A stretch of DNA of 64,000 bases from assembly GCA_036723975.1 (NCBI GenBank), contig DAIMGJ010000004.1:1-64000 (forward strand). The letters run 5' to 3'. Below, in pieces: positions 48,112 through 56,158 of the stretch. Origin of the DNA: JAILEN01 sp036723975 (GTDB taxonomy: Bacteria > Bacillota > Clostridia > Lachnospirales > Lachnospiraceae). A model generated the notes under the pieces. It worked only from the letters and a program-made list of their open reading frames with translations. It was not told where the DNA came from and ran no database searches. Position numbers and translations under genes: made by a program. How positions within the stretch are numbered: the first letter of the stretch is position 1; every line of letters starts with the position of its first letter.

Positions 48112-48858
48112 ATGAAGATTGAAAAAATGAACGAAAATCAAATACGTTGCACCCTTACTAAAGAAGACTTAGAGCAAAGACAGATAAAACTTAGCGAATT
48201 GGCATACGGAACACCAAAAGCAAAATCTCTTTTTCGCGAGATGATGCGGTGGGCCTCATATAAATTTGGTTTTGAAGTACAAGATGTCCCGCTTATGATA
48301 GAAGCGATTCCCATTTCATCCGAATCCATTGTCCTTATTGTAACAAAGGTTCCTTATCCGGAGGAGCTGGATCCCCGCTTCTCTCAATTTTCTGCAGGAG
48401 ATACCGCTTTACAAAACGATGACTATGAAGAAGATATGGACTGGGATGAGGACGATGAGTACGATATGCCCATGTATGAGCAGCGTCCTTCTCTTCCAAA
48501 GCTGAAGTTCTCCAACACCGCAAAAGACGATGCGGCTTTGGAAACCGACGGAGAAAAGCAGCCAAAGCCTTTGATTCGTATCTTCCGTTTTGACAGCTTA
48601 GAGGAGATTATTCGTCTTTCTCATATCCTCACACCGCCAAAGGGTTGCGTTAATCACTTGCTGAAAGGGTTGTCCGGCACCTATGAGCTTGTTTTGGAAC
48701 GAGGAAATGTTCCGGCAAAAGAGTTTAACCGGATGATTAATATCATCAGTGAATACGGTACGGTTTCCGATTCTTACATTGGTTCGGCAAATTACATCCG
48801 GGAACAACACACCATGATGATAAAGGATTCTGCCTTACAATCTTTGACAGAGTTATAG
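48112..48858 (+). CDS. mecA: MecA-family ClpC adaptor
   Basis: Adaptor that brings substrates to ClpCP. The 248 residues begin MKIEKMNENQIRCTLTKEDL with the substrate-binding N-terminal domain; the C-terminal domain (LIRIFRFDSLEEIIRLSHIL to the end) binds ClpC. Between them is an acidic, Asp/Glu-rich spacer (EDMDWDEDDEYDMPMYEQ). The overall layout and length match the family. Confidence 0.9.
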   Translation: MKIEKMNENQIRCTLTKEDLEQRQIKLSELAYGTPKAKSLFREMMRWASYKFGFEVQDVPLMIEAIPISSESIVLIVTKVPYPEELDPRFSQFSAGDTALQNDDYEEDMDWDEDDEYDMPMYEQRPSLPKLKFSNTAKDDAALETDGEKQPKPLIRIFRFDSLEEIIRLSHILTPPKGCVNHLLKGLSGTYELVLERGNVPAKEFNRMINIISEYGTVSDSYIGSANYIREQHTMMIKDSALQSLTEL

Positions 48859-48917
48859 CATTGTTTTCAATTTTATACTTGTTTTCTGGGAATGGAATGA
48901 TAAAATATAAGATAACT

Positions 48918-48947
48918 TGTAAAAGTTGTATGTATGAAAAGTATTAT
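48918..48947 (+). promoter_or_regulatory. promoter of the ferredoxin gene
   Basis: TTGTAA (48918-48923) and TATTAT (48942-48947) with 18-base spacing, just upstream of the AGGAGG ribosome binding site (48951-48956). Confidence 0.55.
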
Positions 48948-48964
48948 GATAGGAGGAAGTAACT

Positions 48965-49135
48965 ATGGCATATGTAATCAGTGATTCATGCGTAAGCTGT
49001 GGAACTTGTGAACCGGAGTGTCCGGTAGGAGCTATCTCTCAGGGAGACAGCCAGTACGAAATCGACGCAACCGCTTGTGTTGAATGCGGAACTTGCGCAG
49101 GTGTTTGCCCAACAGGAGCTATTTCTCAGGGCTAA
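48965..49135 (+). CDS. 2[4Fe-4S] clostridial-type ferredoxin
   Basis: A 56-residue electron carrier. Two identical-type cluster motifs are visible: CVSCGTCEPECPVGA and CVECGTCAGVCPTGA, each with the CxxCxxCxxxCP pattern. It has a strong AGGAGG ribosome binding site 8 bases before ATG, its own promoter and a terminator. Small low-potential ferredoxins of this type serve hydrogenase, pyruvate oxidation and Rnf chemistry in anaerobes. Confidence 0.97.
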   Translation: MAYVISDSCVSCGTCEPECPVGAISQGDSQYEIDATACVECGTCAGVCPTGAISQG

Positions 49136-49160
49136 TTACAACGGCTTTAAAAAGCAAAAT

Positions 49161-49190
49161 AAAGACGTCCGATTTCTCGGACGTCTTTTT
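49161..49190. terminator. bidirectional terminator between ferredoxin and dnaB
   Basis: Stem AAAGACGTCCGA-TTTC-TCGGACGTCTTT with T tract after it on the plus strand and a weaker A/T tract for the minus strand dnaB end. Confidence 0.85.
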
Positions 49191-49196
49191 CTTTTC

Positions 49197-50558
49197 TTAA
49201 TTTTCTTTAAACTCTTTTTTATTCTTAATTTTGTTACCGAATCTGGTATATTCCGGTAACCAAACAAGTTCTACCGTACCAACCGGACCGTTACGTTGCT
49301 TAGCGATAATTACTTCGGAAATACCCTTTTTCTCGGATTCCTTGTTGTAGTAATCATCTCGATAAATAAACATTACCACGTCCGCATCCTGCTCGATGGC
49401 ACCGGAATCACGAAGATCGGAAAGCATCGGACGTTTATCATCACGCTGCTCTACACCACGATTCAACTGCGAAAGCGCTATTACAGGCACCTTTAACTCT
49501 CTGGCCAATCCCTTTAGTGCACGGGAGATATCGGAAATCTCCTGCTGACGGGAAACGTTTTTTCCTCCGGTTCCGTTCATTAACTGTAAGTAGTCGATGA
49601 TAATCATATCAAGACCGGTACTGCTTTGCTGATACTTCCTGCACTTTGCACGCATCTCTGTAATAGACATCGGCTGGGTATCATCAATAATCAGCTTTGA
49701 ATTGGCGATTGTGGAAGCACCTTCTACAAGCTGTTCCCATTCGGAGCCCTCCAGTTTACCGGTACGAAGCTTCTGAGCGTCCACAGAGGACTCCAGTGCA
49801 AACATACGGTTTACCAGCTGCTCCGCTGACATTTCCAAAGAAAAAATCGCAACAGCCTTATTCTCGCGGAACGCCACATGCTGTGCAATATTCAATGCCA
49901 GCGCTGTTTTTCCCATGGAAGGACGTGCCGCCAGCAAAATCAAATCCGAGGGTTGCATTCCGGCGGTCTTATAATCCAAATCAATAAATCCGGTAGGAAT
50001 ACCGGTAATCTTTCCGTCCTGTTGAGATGCCTTTTCTATAGTTTGCAAAGCATTCTGTACAATCTCGGAAATAGAACGGGTTGAACTGTCGTTTTGTAGT
50101 TCGGAAAGCTCTTTAAACTGCTGCTGAGAAACATCTATAATCTCAGCTGCTTCCTGGTCTTCCGCAAAACTGTTTTTCTCAATGTTTTGACAGGTACGAA
50201 TAATCTGTCGAAGTACCGATTTTTCCTTAACAATTTTGGCATGCTTGTCTACATTTACGGATACCGCGGTAGATTCCAACAAACCTGCTATAAAGCCCGG
50301 CTCAATAAACTGAGACGGAACATTCTTTTGCTTTAATCTGTCCTGTAGAATAACGGGGTCTATTTCTTCCCCGGCCTCTTTTAACTCACGAAGGGTATCA
50401 AAATATATCCCAAAAGGCTGATGATAAAAGTCCTCCGATGTCACAATCTGCGTTGCTATATCTATGGTAACCTGCGGATCCATAATCATAGAGCCGATTA
50501 CCGCTTTTTCCGCATCGAGAGAACTTGGCATAATTCGTGTGATTTGTTCTTCCGGCAT
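49197..50558 (-). CDS. dnaB: replicative DNA helicase DnaB
   Basis: Ring helicase at the replication fork. The 453 residues have an N-terminal DnaB-N domain (PSSLDAEKAVIGSMIMDPQV) and a RecA-like C-terminal domain with Walker A RPSMGKTALALNIA (about residue 213), Walker B-region MIIIDYLQLMNG and the H4 SQLNRGVEQRDDKRPMLSDL. It follows rplI after 9 bases in the conserved gdpP-rplI-dnaB order. Confidence 0.97.
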   Translation of the reverse strand: MPEEQITRIMPSSLDAEKAVIGSMIMDPQVTIDIATQIVTSEDFYHQPFGIYFDTLRELKEAGEEIDPVILQDRLKQKNVPSQFIEPGFIAGLLESTAVSVNVDKHAKIVKEKSVLRQIIRTCQNIEKNSFAEDQEAAEIIDVSQQQFKELSELQNDSSTRSISEIVQNALQTIEKASQQDGKITGIPTGFIDLDYKTAGMQPSDLILLAARPSMGKTALALNIAQHVAFRENKAVAIFSLEMSAEQLVNRMFALESSVDAQKLRTGKLEGSEWEQLVEGASTIANSKLIIDDTQPMSITEMRAKCRKYQQSSTGLDMIIIDYLQLMNGTGGKNVSRQQEISDISRALKGLARELKVPVIALSQLNRGVEQRDDKRPMLSDLRDSGAIEQDADVVMFIYRDDYYNKESEKKGISEVIIAKQRNGPVGTVELVWLPEYTRFGNKIKNKKEFKEN

Positions 50559-50567
50559 GTTCCTCTC

Positions 50568-51014
50568 CTACTTTTCTCCAACGTGTACGCGTAAGGTAGC
50601 AACAACCTTCGGATGAAGTTTAACCTTCACTTCATGAACTCCCAACGTATTAATGGCTCCATCCAGTTGAATCTTCTTTTTGTCGATGTCACGGTGATAC
50701 TGTGTCTTTACCGCCTGAGCAATCTCCTTGGAGGAAACAGACCCAAAGGTACGTCCACCCTCTCCTGCTTTGATTGTGGTTTCTACCAACCACTCCTTCA
50801 TCTCTTCCGCAAGTTTTTCCGCCTCAGCAAGATTCTCTGCAGCCACTTTATCTGCATGCTGATTCTGCAGTTTTAAATTATTCATATTGGCCGGTGTAGC
50901 TTCTACACCCTGTTTTTTCTTAAATAAAACGTTTCTGGCATATCCGTCGGAAACTTCTACGATATCACCCTTTTTTCCATGAGGCTTCACATCTGTAAGT
51001 AAAATTACTTTCAT
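50568..51014 (-). CDS. rplI: 50S ribosomal protein L9
   Basis: A 148-residue L9, with the N-terminal domain (KVILLTDVKPHGKKGDIVEV) and a central helix to the C-terminal domain. The start overlaps the gdpP stop by 4 bases (ATGA). Confidence 0.98.
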   Translation of the reverse strand: MKVILLTDVKPHGKKGDIVEVSDGYARNVLFKKKQGVEATPANMNNLKLQNQHADKVAAENLAEAEKLAEEMKEWLVETTIKAGEGGRTFGSVSSKEIAQAVKTQYHRDIDKKKIQLDGAINTLGVHEVKVKLHPKVVATLRVHVGEK

Positions 51015-53071
51015 AGTTTGATATCTCCTTCATTGATAAGTATTTCCAAAATGTCTTCGATTCTCTGTTTTACAGCTTCTGTTGAACTATTTTCAATCTG
51101 TGCTCCGGCCACATTTAAATGACCGCCGCCTCCCAAACGCTCCATAATCTGCTGAACATTGATTTCATCAATGGATCGGGAAGAAACATAAATTTTATTC
51201 TGATAATTGGTAAGGACAAAAGATGCCTTGATGCCAACAATATTTAACAATTCATTGGCTGCCTGCGCGCCGATAATCATCGGACTTTCCATATCTTTTG
51301 AGTCGTATACGGAAATGGCAAATGCTCCGTGGAACACCTCCGCGTGACGAACCACTTCCGCGCGAGCCTTATATGCCGACATATCTTCACGTAGAAGCTT
51401 TCGAACACGGGTTACTTCCGCACCGTTTCGTCGAAGATAAGCAGCGGCTTCAAAGGTACGTACACCGGTCTTTGTCATAAAGTTATTCGTATCAATCAGG
51501 ATTCCGGCATAAATCAGGTCCGCTTCCTTTGCGGTAACGGTAATCTTGTCAGAGAAATACTGCAGTACTTCCGTAATCATTTCACACGCGGAAGAAGCAT
51601 AGGGCTCGATATAAGAAAGCAATGGGTTTGCTATCTTTTCATTGCCCTGTCTGTGGTGATCGAAAACCACGATGGCATTTCCTCGATTTAAAAGCTGCGG
51701 ACACTCTGTATAGCTGGGGCGGTTCGTATCCACCACAACCACAAGAGAATACGCATTTAGCTGGTTCAGCGCTTCTTCCGAAGAAATAAACAAATCCTTT
51801 GGATAGTTTTCGTCATTTTTCAAAGTATCCAAAAGTGGTCGAAGTGACGCTGTAACGTTATTTAACACAATCTGACATGGTTTTCCCAAATCTCTTGCAC
51901 AGCAATATACGCCGATTGCTGCCCCCAGGGAATCCGCATCGGATAAACTATGGCCCATAACAATAATCTTGTCTCTGGCTTCCATAATTTCTCGAAGTGC
52001 CTGTGCTTTTACTCGAGCCTTTACGCGAGTATTTTTCTCCACTTCCTTTCCGTGAACTCCGAAATAGGAAACGTCCTGGTTATTTTTGATTACCACCTGA
52101 GAACCGCCACGACCCAAAGCAAGGTCGATTGCTGCACGGGCATATTCAGCGCGTCCCACATAAGTTTCAGCACCGCAGCCCACGCCAAGGCTCACCGTAA
52201 AGACATTGTCGGTACCAAGCTTTACGTTCTGAATATCTTCCAAAATTGAAAACTTGTTTTCCTTTAACTTGGTAAGACCAAGCTTATTGATAATGATAAA
52301 ATACTTGTCTCGATCTGTCTTTCGAACAATACCATCCACTTCTCGAAAGTACCGGTTGATATTTCGATCCAGTACCGCTGTCAGCATAGATCGCTTTACC
52401 TCGTCAACGGAAGCCATGGTTTCGTCGAAATTGTCCACATAGCAAAGAACAGGAATCATCTGGTTATCTTCGTTTTGACGTTTCAAACGCTCCAGTTCGG
52501 TTACATCCGTAAGCATAATGGAAATCAAACTTCCGGCATGCTCCACAAAAAGGGCATCCATCGGCTGCTTATCCTCTGCGTTTGATATCTCAAAGTCCAT
52601 CTTGTTCAGATTGGCGTTATAGATACGGTTCTCATAGCAAACCTGAATTACAAACTGATCTTCCTGCGCCCGCTCCACATTTTCACGGGTGATTTCCTTA
52701 AAAATGGACGTAATGGACTTTTGCCAGTTTCCATCTTTTCCGGTAAGCTCGGAAAAACGATTGTTCATCCAAATGACACGACCATCGCTTTCCAAAATCG
52801 CATAAGGAATCTGAAACTCACGAAGCATGCGTCCCTGAACCGTTCCGTACTGAACGGCAAATCCGATAATTTCATCAGAAAGACGACGCTTATTTTTAAT
52901 GTATGCATAAATATTAAGTAATCCGTATATGCAGGCTAGGCTAAGGGAAATAGCTCCTACTTTTCGACTATAGAAAAACAATACGATGCTTCCCGCAAAA
53001 TACAGAAAAAACATATATAAAGGCGTCTTCAAATAGTGAAGGAGTTTGCCTTTTGCTGTTATAGTTCCCAT
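51011..53071 (-). CDS. gdpP: cyclic-di-AMP phosphodiesterase GdpP
   Basis: Membrane-bound enzyme controlling c-di-AMP. The 686 residues show two N-terminal membrane helices (about 14-58), a PAS domain (about 70-140), a degenerate GGDEF domain, and DHH/DHHA1 domains with VMGHSLSDADSLGAAIG, VVDTNRP, VFDHHRQG (about residue 470) and GGGGHLNVAG. All metal-binding residues are intact. It has its own promoter at 53117-53146. Confidence 0.93.
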   Translation of the reverse strand: MGTITAKGKLLHYLKTPLYMFFLYFAGSIVLFFYSRKVGAISLSLACIYGLLNIYAYIKNKRRLSDEIIGFAVQYGTVQGRMLREFQIPYAILESDGRVIWMNNRFSELTGKDGNWQKSITSIFKEITRENVERAQEDQFVIQVCYENRIYNANLNKMDFEISNAEDKQPMDALFVEHAGSLISIMLTDVTELERLKRQNEDNQMIPVLCYVDNFDETMASVDEVKRSMLTAVLDRNINRYFREVDGIVRKTDRDKYFIIINKLGLTKLKENKFSILEDIQNVKLGTDNVFTVSLGVGCGAETYVGRAEYARAAIDLALGRGGSQVVIKNNQDVSYFGVHGKEVEKNTRVKARVKAQALREIMEARDKIIVMGHSLSDADSLGAAIGVYCCARDLGKPCQIVLNNVTASLRPLLDTLKNDENYPKDLFISSEEALNQLNAYSLVVVVDTNRPSYTECPQLLNRGNAIVVFDHHRQGNEKIANPLLSYIEPYASSACEMITEVLQYFSDKITVTAKEADLIYAGILIDTNNFMTKTGVRTFEAAAYLRRNGAEVTRVRKLLREDMSAYKARAEVVRHAEVFHGAFAISVYDSKDMESPMIIGAQAANELLNIVGIKASFVLTNYQNKIYVSSRSIDEINVQQIMERLGGGGHLNVAGAQIENSSTEAVKQRIEDILEILINEGDIKL

Positions 53072-53116
53072 AATTTCTCCACAAGGGTGCTTTCCACCCT
53101 ATACATTTTCCACAGT

Positions 53117-53146
53117 ATTATATCACTTATGCATTCTGTTTTACAA
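53117..53146 (-). promoter_or_regulatory. promoter of gdpP-rplI-dnaB
   Basis: TTGTAA (53141-53146), 18 bases, TATAAT (53117-53122) on the minus strand, about 45 bases before the gdpP start. Confidence 0.65.
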
Positions 53147-53163
53147 ATTTGTAGATTATATAA

Positions 53164-53299
53164 AAAATTGATGCCTATATTTTTGTTTGGGCACACGCTC
53201 TCGCTTCTTCTTTGACATAGTGGATACTAAACTCACTATCGTTCGTTAAGTACCAATGTCAAAGAAAAGTGCTCCACACAAAAAATAGGCATCAATTTT
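53164..53299 (-). terminator. terminator of the DUF1858 gene with an insert in its loop
   Basis: A perfect 15-base stem (aaaattgatgcctat at 53164-53178 with ataggcatcaatttt at 53285-53299), extended by TTTTTGT/ACAAAAA, is followed by TTTATATAAT on the minus strand. The loop is about 105 bases and contains its own stem (ttctttgacat at 53207-53217 with atgtcaaagaa at 53250-53260). The middle includes a TACTTAACGAACGATAGTGA-type motif. Confidence 0.7.
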
Positions 53300-53322
53300 C
53301 TTCAAATATTAAATAAGTTTAA

Positions 53323-53532
53323 TTACTTGCTTGCCAAGAAATTATTGATCTCTTCTACAAGGTCATCCGGATTGATTCCGTGAACAGCTGCTGCCTCTTC
53401 GATGGTTTCCATCTGTGAAGAAGGGCATCCTAAGCAGTGCATTCCAATTCCTAAAAGGATAGGTGCGATATCCTCATCAATCTGTAATAATTCTCCAATC
53501 ATGGTCTGTCTTGAAACTCTAGCGTCTGACAT
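53323..53532 (-). CDS. DUF1858 small cysteine-motif protein
   Basis: A 69-residue helical protein with the CxxC motif GMHCLGCPSSQMETIEEAAA (two cysteines, about residues 33-36), the DUF1858 signature. It is thought to bind a metal or redox group. It has its own promoter, and its terminator is interrupted. Confidence 0.85.
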   Translation of the reverse strand: MSDARVSRQTMIGELLQIDEDIAPILLGIGMHCLGCPSSQMETIEEAAAVHGINPDDLVEEINNFLASK

Positions 53533-53597
53533 AACTGTCTCCTTTCAACTGATTCTTTATTCTAGAAAAAATTTTATGCAATTTATTTAGCACATGG

Positions 53598-53626
53598 ATT
53601 ATAACAACAATCCCAAAAAAAAGCAA
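53598..53626 (-). promoter_or_regulatory. promoter of the DUF1858 gene
   Basis: TTGCTT (53621-53626), 17 bases, TATAAT (53598-53603) on the minus strand. The -35 overlaps the T tract of the adjacent ATPase terminator. Confidence 0.7.
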
Positions 53627-53630
53627 CAAA

Positions 53631-53665
53631 AAACACCCCCAGGCGAATTCGCCCAAGGGTGCTTT
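53631..53665 (-). terminator. terminator after the ABC ATPase gene
   Basis: Minus-strand stem AAAGCACCC-TTGGGCGAATTCGCCTGG-GGGTGTTT followed by TTTTGTTGCTTTTTTTT. Confidence 0.85.
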
Positions 53666-53726
53666 CTTAAAAAGAAGAAATTACAGTCATTCGAAAGCAA
53701 ATGAAGAAAATCTTTCTTACTAAATA

Positions 53727-54839
53727 CTAGTTTGTAATGGTAACCTCTGTGCTCTTGTCGAAGAAGTGAGCCTTCTCCATATCAAGTGCGAACTTAACGG
53801 TATCACCCATCTTAGCTGTTGTACGAGGATCAACTCGAGCTGTAACCTGAGTATCAGCATAATCGAAGTATAAGAATACTTCAGCACCAAGTAATTCGTA
53901 AACTTTGATGGTTGACTCGATAACAGTGTTTGGAGAAGCATCGATAAACATCTGAGAATCATGGATATCCTCCGGACGAATACCAAGTGTTACTTCTTTT
54001 CCAACATATCCCTTATCTGTTAAAACTTTGGCCTTAGCTACAGGAATGTTTAATCTGCTCTGTCCAACGACAGCTACAAGTCCTTCGCCTTCTTTTTCAA
54101 TCTTTGCGTTGAAGAAGTTCATCTGCGGAGAACCGATAAATCCTGCAACGAATAAGTTACCCGGCTTGTTGTATAAGTTCTGAGGAGAGTCGATCTGCTG
54201 AACAACACCGTCCTTCATAACTACGATTCTGGTACCAAGGGTCATAGCCTCTGTCTGGTCATGTGTAACGTAGATGATGGTAGCTCCCAAACGATCATGA
54301 AGCTTAGAAATCTCGATACGCATCTGAACACGAAGCTTTGCATCCAAGTTTGATAAAGGCTCATCCATAAGGAATACCTTAGGATTACGAACGATTGCAC
54401 GTCCCATAGCAACACGCTGTCTCTGACCACCGGACAAAGCCTTCGGCTTACGATCCAATAACTTATCAAGGTCAAGAATCTTAGCTGCTTCCTGTACACG
54501 CTTATCGATTTCATCCTTTGGCATCTTACGAATCTTAAGACCAAATGCCATATTATCATATACGGTCATGTGTGGATAAAGAGCGTAGTTCTGGAATACC
54601 ATTGCGATATCTCTGTCCTTCGGCTCAACGTTGTTCATAACCTTTCCGTCGATGGTAAGTTCACCGCTGGAAATATCTTCCAATCCGGCAATCATACGAA
54701 GTGTGGTTGATTTACCACATCCTGAAGGTCCAACGAAGATGATAAACTCTTTGTCTTCTACTTCGAGGTTGAAGTCTTTAACTGCTTCAAATCCGTTCGG
54801 ATATACTTTGCAAATGTTTTTAAGTGAAATACTAGCCAT
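53727..54839 (-). CDS. multitask sugar ABC transporter ATPase (MsmX/UgpC/MalK type)
   Basis: Cytoplasmic nucleotide-binding subunit for CUT1 sugar importers. The 370 residues have Walker A GPSGCGKSTTLRMIAGLE, Q loop (VFQNYALYPHMTVYDN), signature LSGGQRQRVAMGRAIVR, Walker B VFLMDEPLSNLDAKLR, H loop (YVTHDQTEAMTLG), and a C-terminal regulatory OB-type domain (LGIRPEDIHDS). No permease lies beside it, and the lactose-type permeases at 61-63 kb lack an ATPase, so it probably serves them and other importers. It follows the HPr-like gene after 24 bases. Confidence 0.93.
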   Translation of the reverse strand: MASISLKNICKVYPNGFEAVKDFNLEVEDKEFIIFVGPSGCGKSTTLRMIAGLEDISSGELTIDGKVMNNVEPKDRDIAMVFQNYALYPHMTVYDNMAFGLKIRKMPKDEIDKRVQEAAKILDLDKLLDRKPKALSGGQRQRVAMGRAIVRNPKVFLMDEPLSNLDAKLRVQMRIEISKLHDRLGATIIYVTHDQTEAMTLGTRIVVMKDGVVQQIDSPQNLYNKPGNLFVAGFIGSPQMNFFNAKIEKEGEGLVAVVGQSRLNIPVAKAKVLTDKGYVGKEVTLGIRPEDIHDSQMFIDASPNTVIESTIKVYELLGAEVFLYFDYADTQVTARVDPRTTAKMGDTVKFALDMEKAHFFDKSTEVTITN

Positions 54840-54863
54840 TTAAATTTCCCTGCCTTTCGTAAT

Positions 54864-55094
54864 TTAAACTAAAAAATCCTTTAATGCGTCCATAATCGCA
54901 TCGATATCCGTATCCTTCTGGATAACCAACTCTAAATCCTGAGAAAGATCTAAAGAGAAGATACCCATAATAGACTTTGCATCGATGACATAGCGTCCGG
55001 CAATCAAATCGAAATCATTGTCGAAACGTGTAACCACATTAACGAATGATTTTACTTTGTCAATTGAGTTGATGTTGATTTTTACTTTTTTCAT
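54864..55094 (-). CDS. Crh-like HPr paralogue (no active-site histidine)
   Basis: A 76-residue HPr-fold protein. The PTS histidine (H15 in HPr) is replaced: the position falls in NSIDKVKSF with no His. The regulatory serine region is kept: AKSIMGIFSL, with Ser41 matching Ser46 of HPr. This is the pattern of Crh, which acts only as a CcpA co-effector when serine-phosphorylated. The ATG at 55094 follows AGGAG; a longer frame adds 31 unlikely residues. It has a promoter overlapped by a cre-like box. Confidence 0.85.
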   Translation of the reverse strand: MKKVKININSIDKVKSFVNVVTRFDNDFDLIAGRYVIDAKSIMGIFSLDLSQDLELVIQKDTDIDAIMDALKDFLV

Positions 55095-55125
55095 GGTAAA
55101 AACTCCTTTCCCAAATACTAGACTC

Positions 55126-55154
55126 ATTATAAAAAATGAGGGATTTGTAAACAA
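55126..55154 (-). promoter_or_regulatory. promoter of the HPr-like/ATPase operon
   Basis: TTGTTT (55149-55154), 17 bases, TATAAT (55126-55131) on the minus strand. Confidence 0.65.
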
Positions 55155-55159
55155 TGTCA
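55145..55159. promoter_or_regulatory. cre-like catabolite operator
   Basis: TTGTAAACAATGTCA (plus strand) agrees with WTGNAANCGNWNNCA at all defined positions but one (A for G). It overlaps the -35 of the HPr-like gene promoter. Confidence 0.5.
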
Positions 55160-55196
55160 AAACACACAAAGTTCTTTGTAAAAACACACATAAAAA

Positions 55197-55221
55197 ACGG
55201 CAGAGAACAGGTCTCTGCCGT
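55197..55221 (-). terminator. terminator after the PucR-type gene
   Basis: Stem ACGGCAGAGA / TCTCTGCCGT with loop CCTGT on the minus strand, followed by TTTTTTATG. Confidence 0.87.
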
Positions 55222-55228
55222 CTGATTC

Positions 55229-56101
55229 TTATTTCAAATATTCCGCCAAAATCATTGCCACCTTACAGATGATTGCATCGTCAAAGTTTCGCAAATCCAG
55301 ACCCGTGATTTTTTGGAATTTATCGATTCGATAAATCAGCGTATTTCTGTGGATATATAACTCTTTTGCGGTTTCCGCCAAGTTGAGCTGATTGTTAAAC
55401 AGCGCCTTTATGGTGTTTCGCATTTCGTTATCCAACGCGGAAAAATCAAAATTTGCAAGGTTTTCCGCCATATACTCTTTGGCGTCTTCCATGGAAATAC
55501 GATAAAGAAGCTTTTCCAATCCCAAATCGTGGTAGGAATGAATGCGTTTTCCGTTTTTAAAGGTCACACCCAAATGCATGGCAACTTCCGCATGCTTATA
55601 GCAAAGCGCCAAAAGCTCAAACTCCGGCACAGTTTTATCATAGGATACGCGGGCTGCCGCCATAGCCTCTGTGCCAAGGGCATCCACGATAGATGCTGCT
55701 ATTTCATAGCACTCCTCTTCACTTAATACCGTCTTCGACTGACGAATCAACACAATGTGGTGCTGATCCATCTCCACTAAAATGTCGTTTCCGGTTTCCA
55801 AGGAAGACAACACAGAAAGCGCCACCTCATCATAGGGACTCTTAAATGCGATAAGAAATAAGGCGCGGTTTCCGCTTTTTTCAATGTGGTACTTTAAACA
55901 CCCCGCTGCAACTTCCTCAGACTTTAACTGGCCCAGCAAAAACTGCTGGAAAAAATAATCTCGATTTTCCGGTGTCTTAACGGAAGACAACAATGCGGAC
56001 AGTCTTTCCTCCGTCTCCGGGGAAGCCATATCCTCCTCAGAAAGTCGAAATTCCAAGCCCGTTTCTTTATTTATTTTTTCAAGAAGATCTTTTGTTTTCA
56101 T
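55229..56101 (-). CDS. PucR-type transcriptional regulator
   Basis: A 290-residue helical protein ending in the PucR C-terminal helix-turn-helix (AETAKELYIHRNTLIYRIDK, about residues 240-260). The N-terminal part lacks a recognised sensor. A second start 2 codons upstream is possible; ATG at 56101 has better spacing from GAGAGA. It lies between the lac/gal genes and the HPr-like/ATPase unit, so it may regulate them. Confidence 0.83.
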   Translation of the reverse strand: MKTKDLLEKINKETGLEFRLSEEDMASPETEERLSALLSSVKTPENRDYFFQQFLLGQLKSEEVAAGCLKYHIEKSGNRALFLIAFKSPYDEVALSVLSSLETGNDILVEMDQHHIVLIRQSKTVLSEEECYEIAASIVDALGTEAMAAARVSYDKTVPEFELLALCYKHAEVAMHLGVTFKNGKRIHSYHDLGLEKLLYRISMEDAKEYMAENLANFDFSALDNEMRNTIKALFNNQLNLAETAKELYIHRNTLIYRIDKFQKITGLDLRNFDDAIICKVAMILAEYLK

Positions 56102-56125
56102 GTCCATTCTCTCTTTAATAAAAAC

Positions 56126-56148
56126 AGACGACAGTTATCCTGCCGTCT
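56126..56148 (-). terminator. terminator after galK
   Basis: Minus-strand stem AGACGGCAG / CTGTCGTCT followed by GTTTTTATT. Confidence 0.75.
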
Positions 56149-56158
56149 ATTTATGTTT

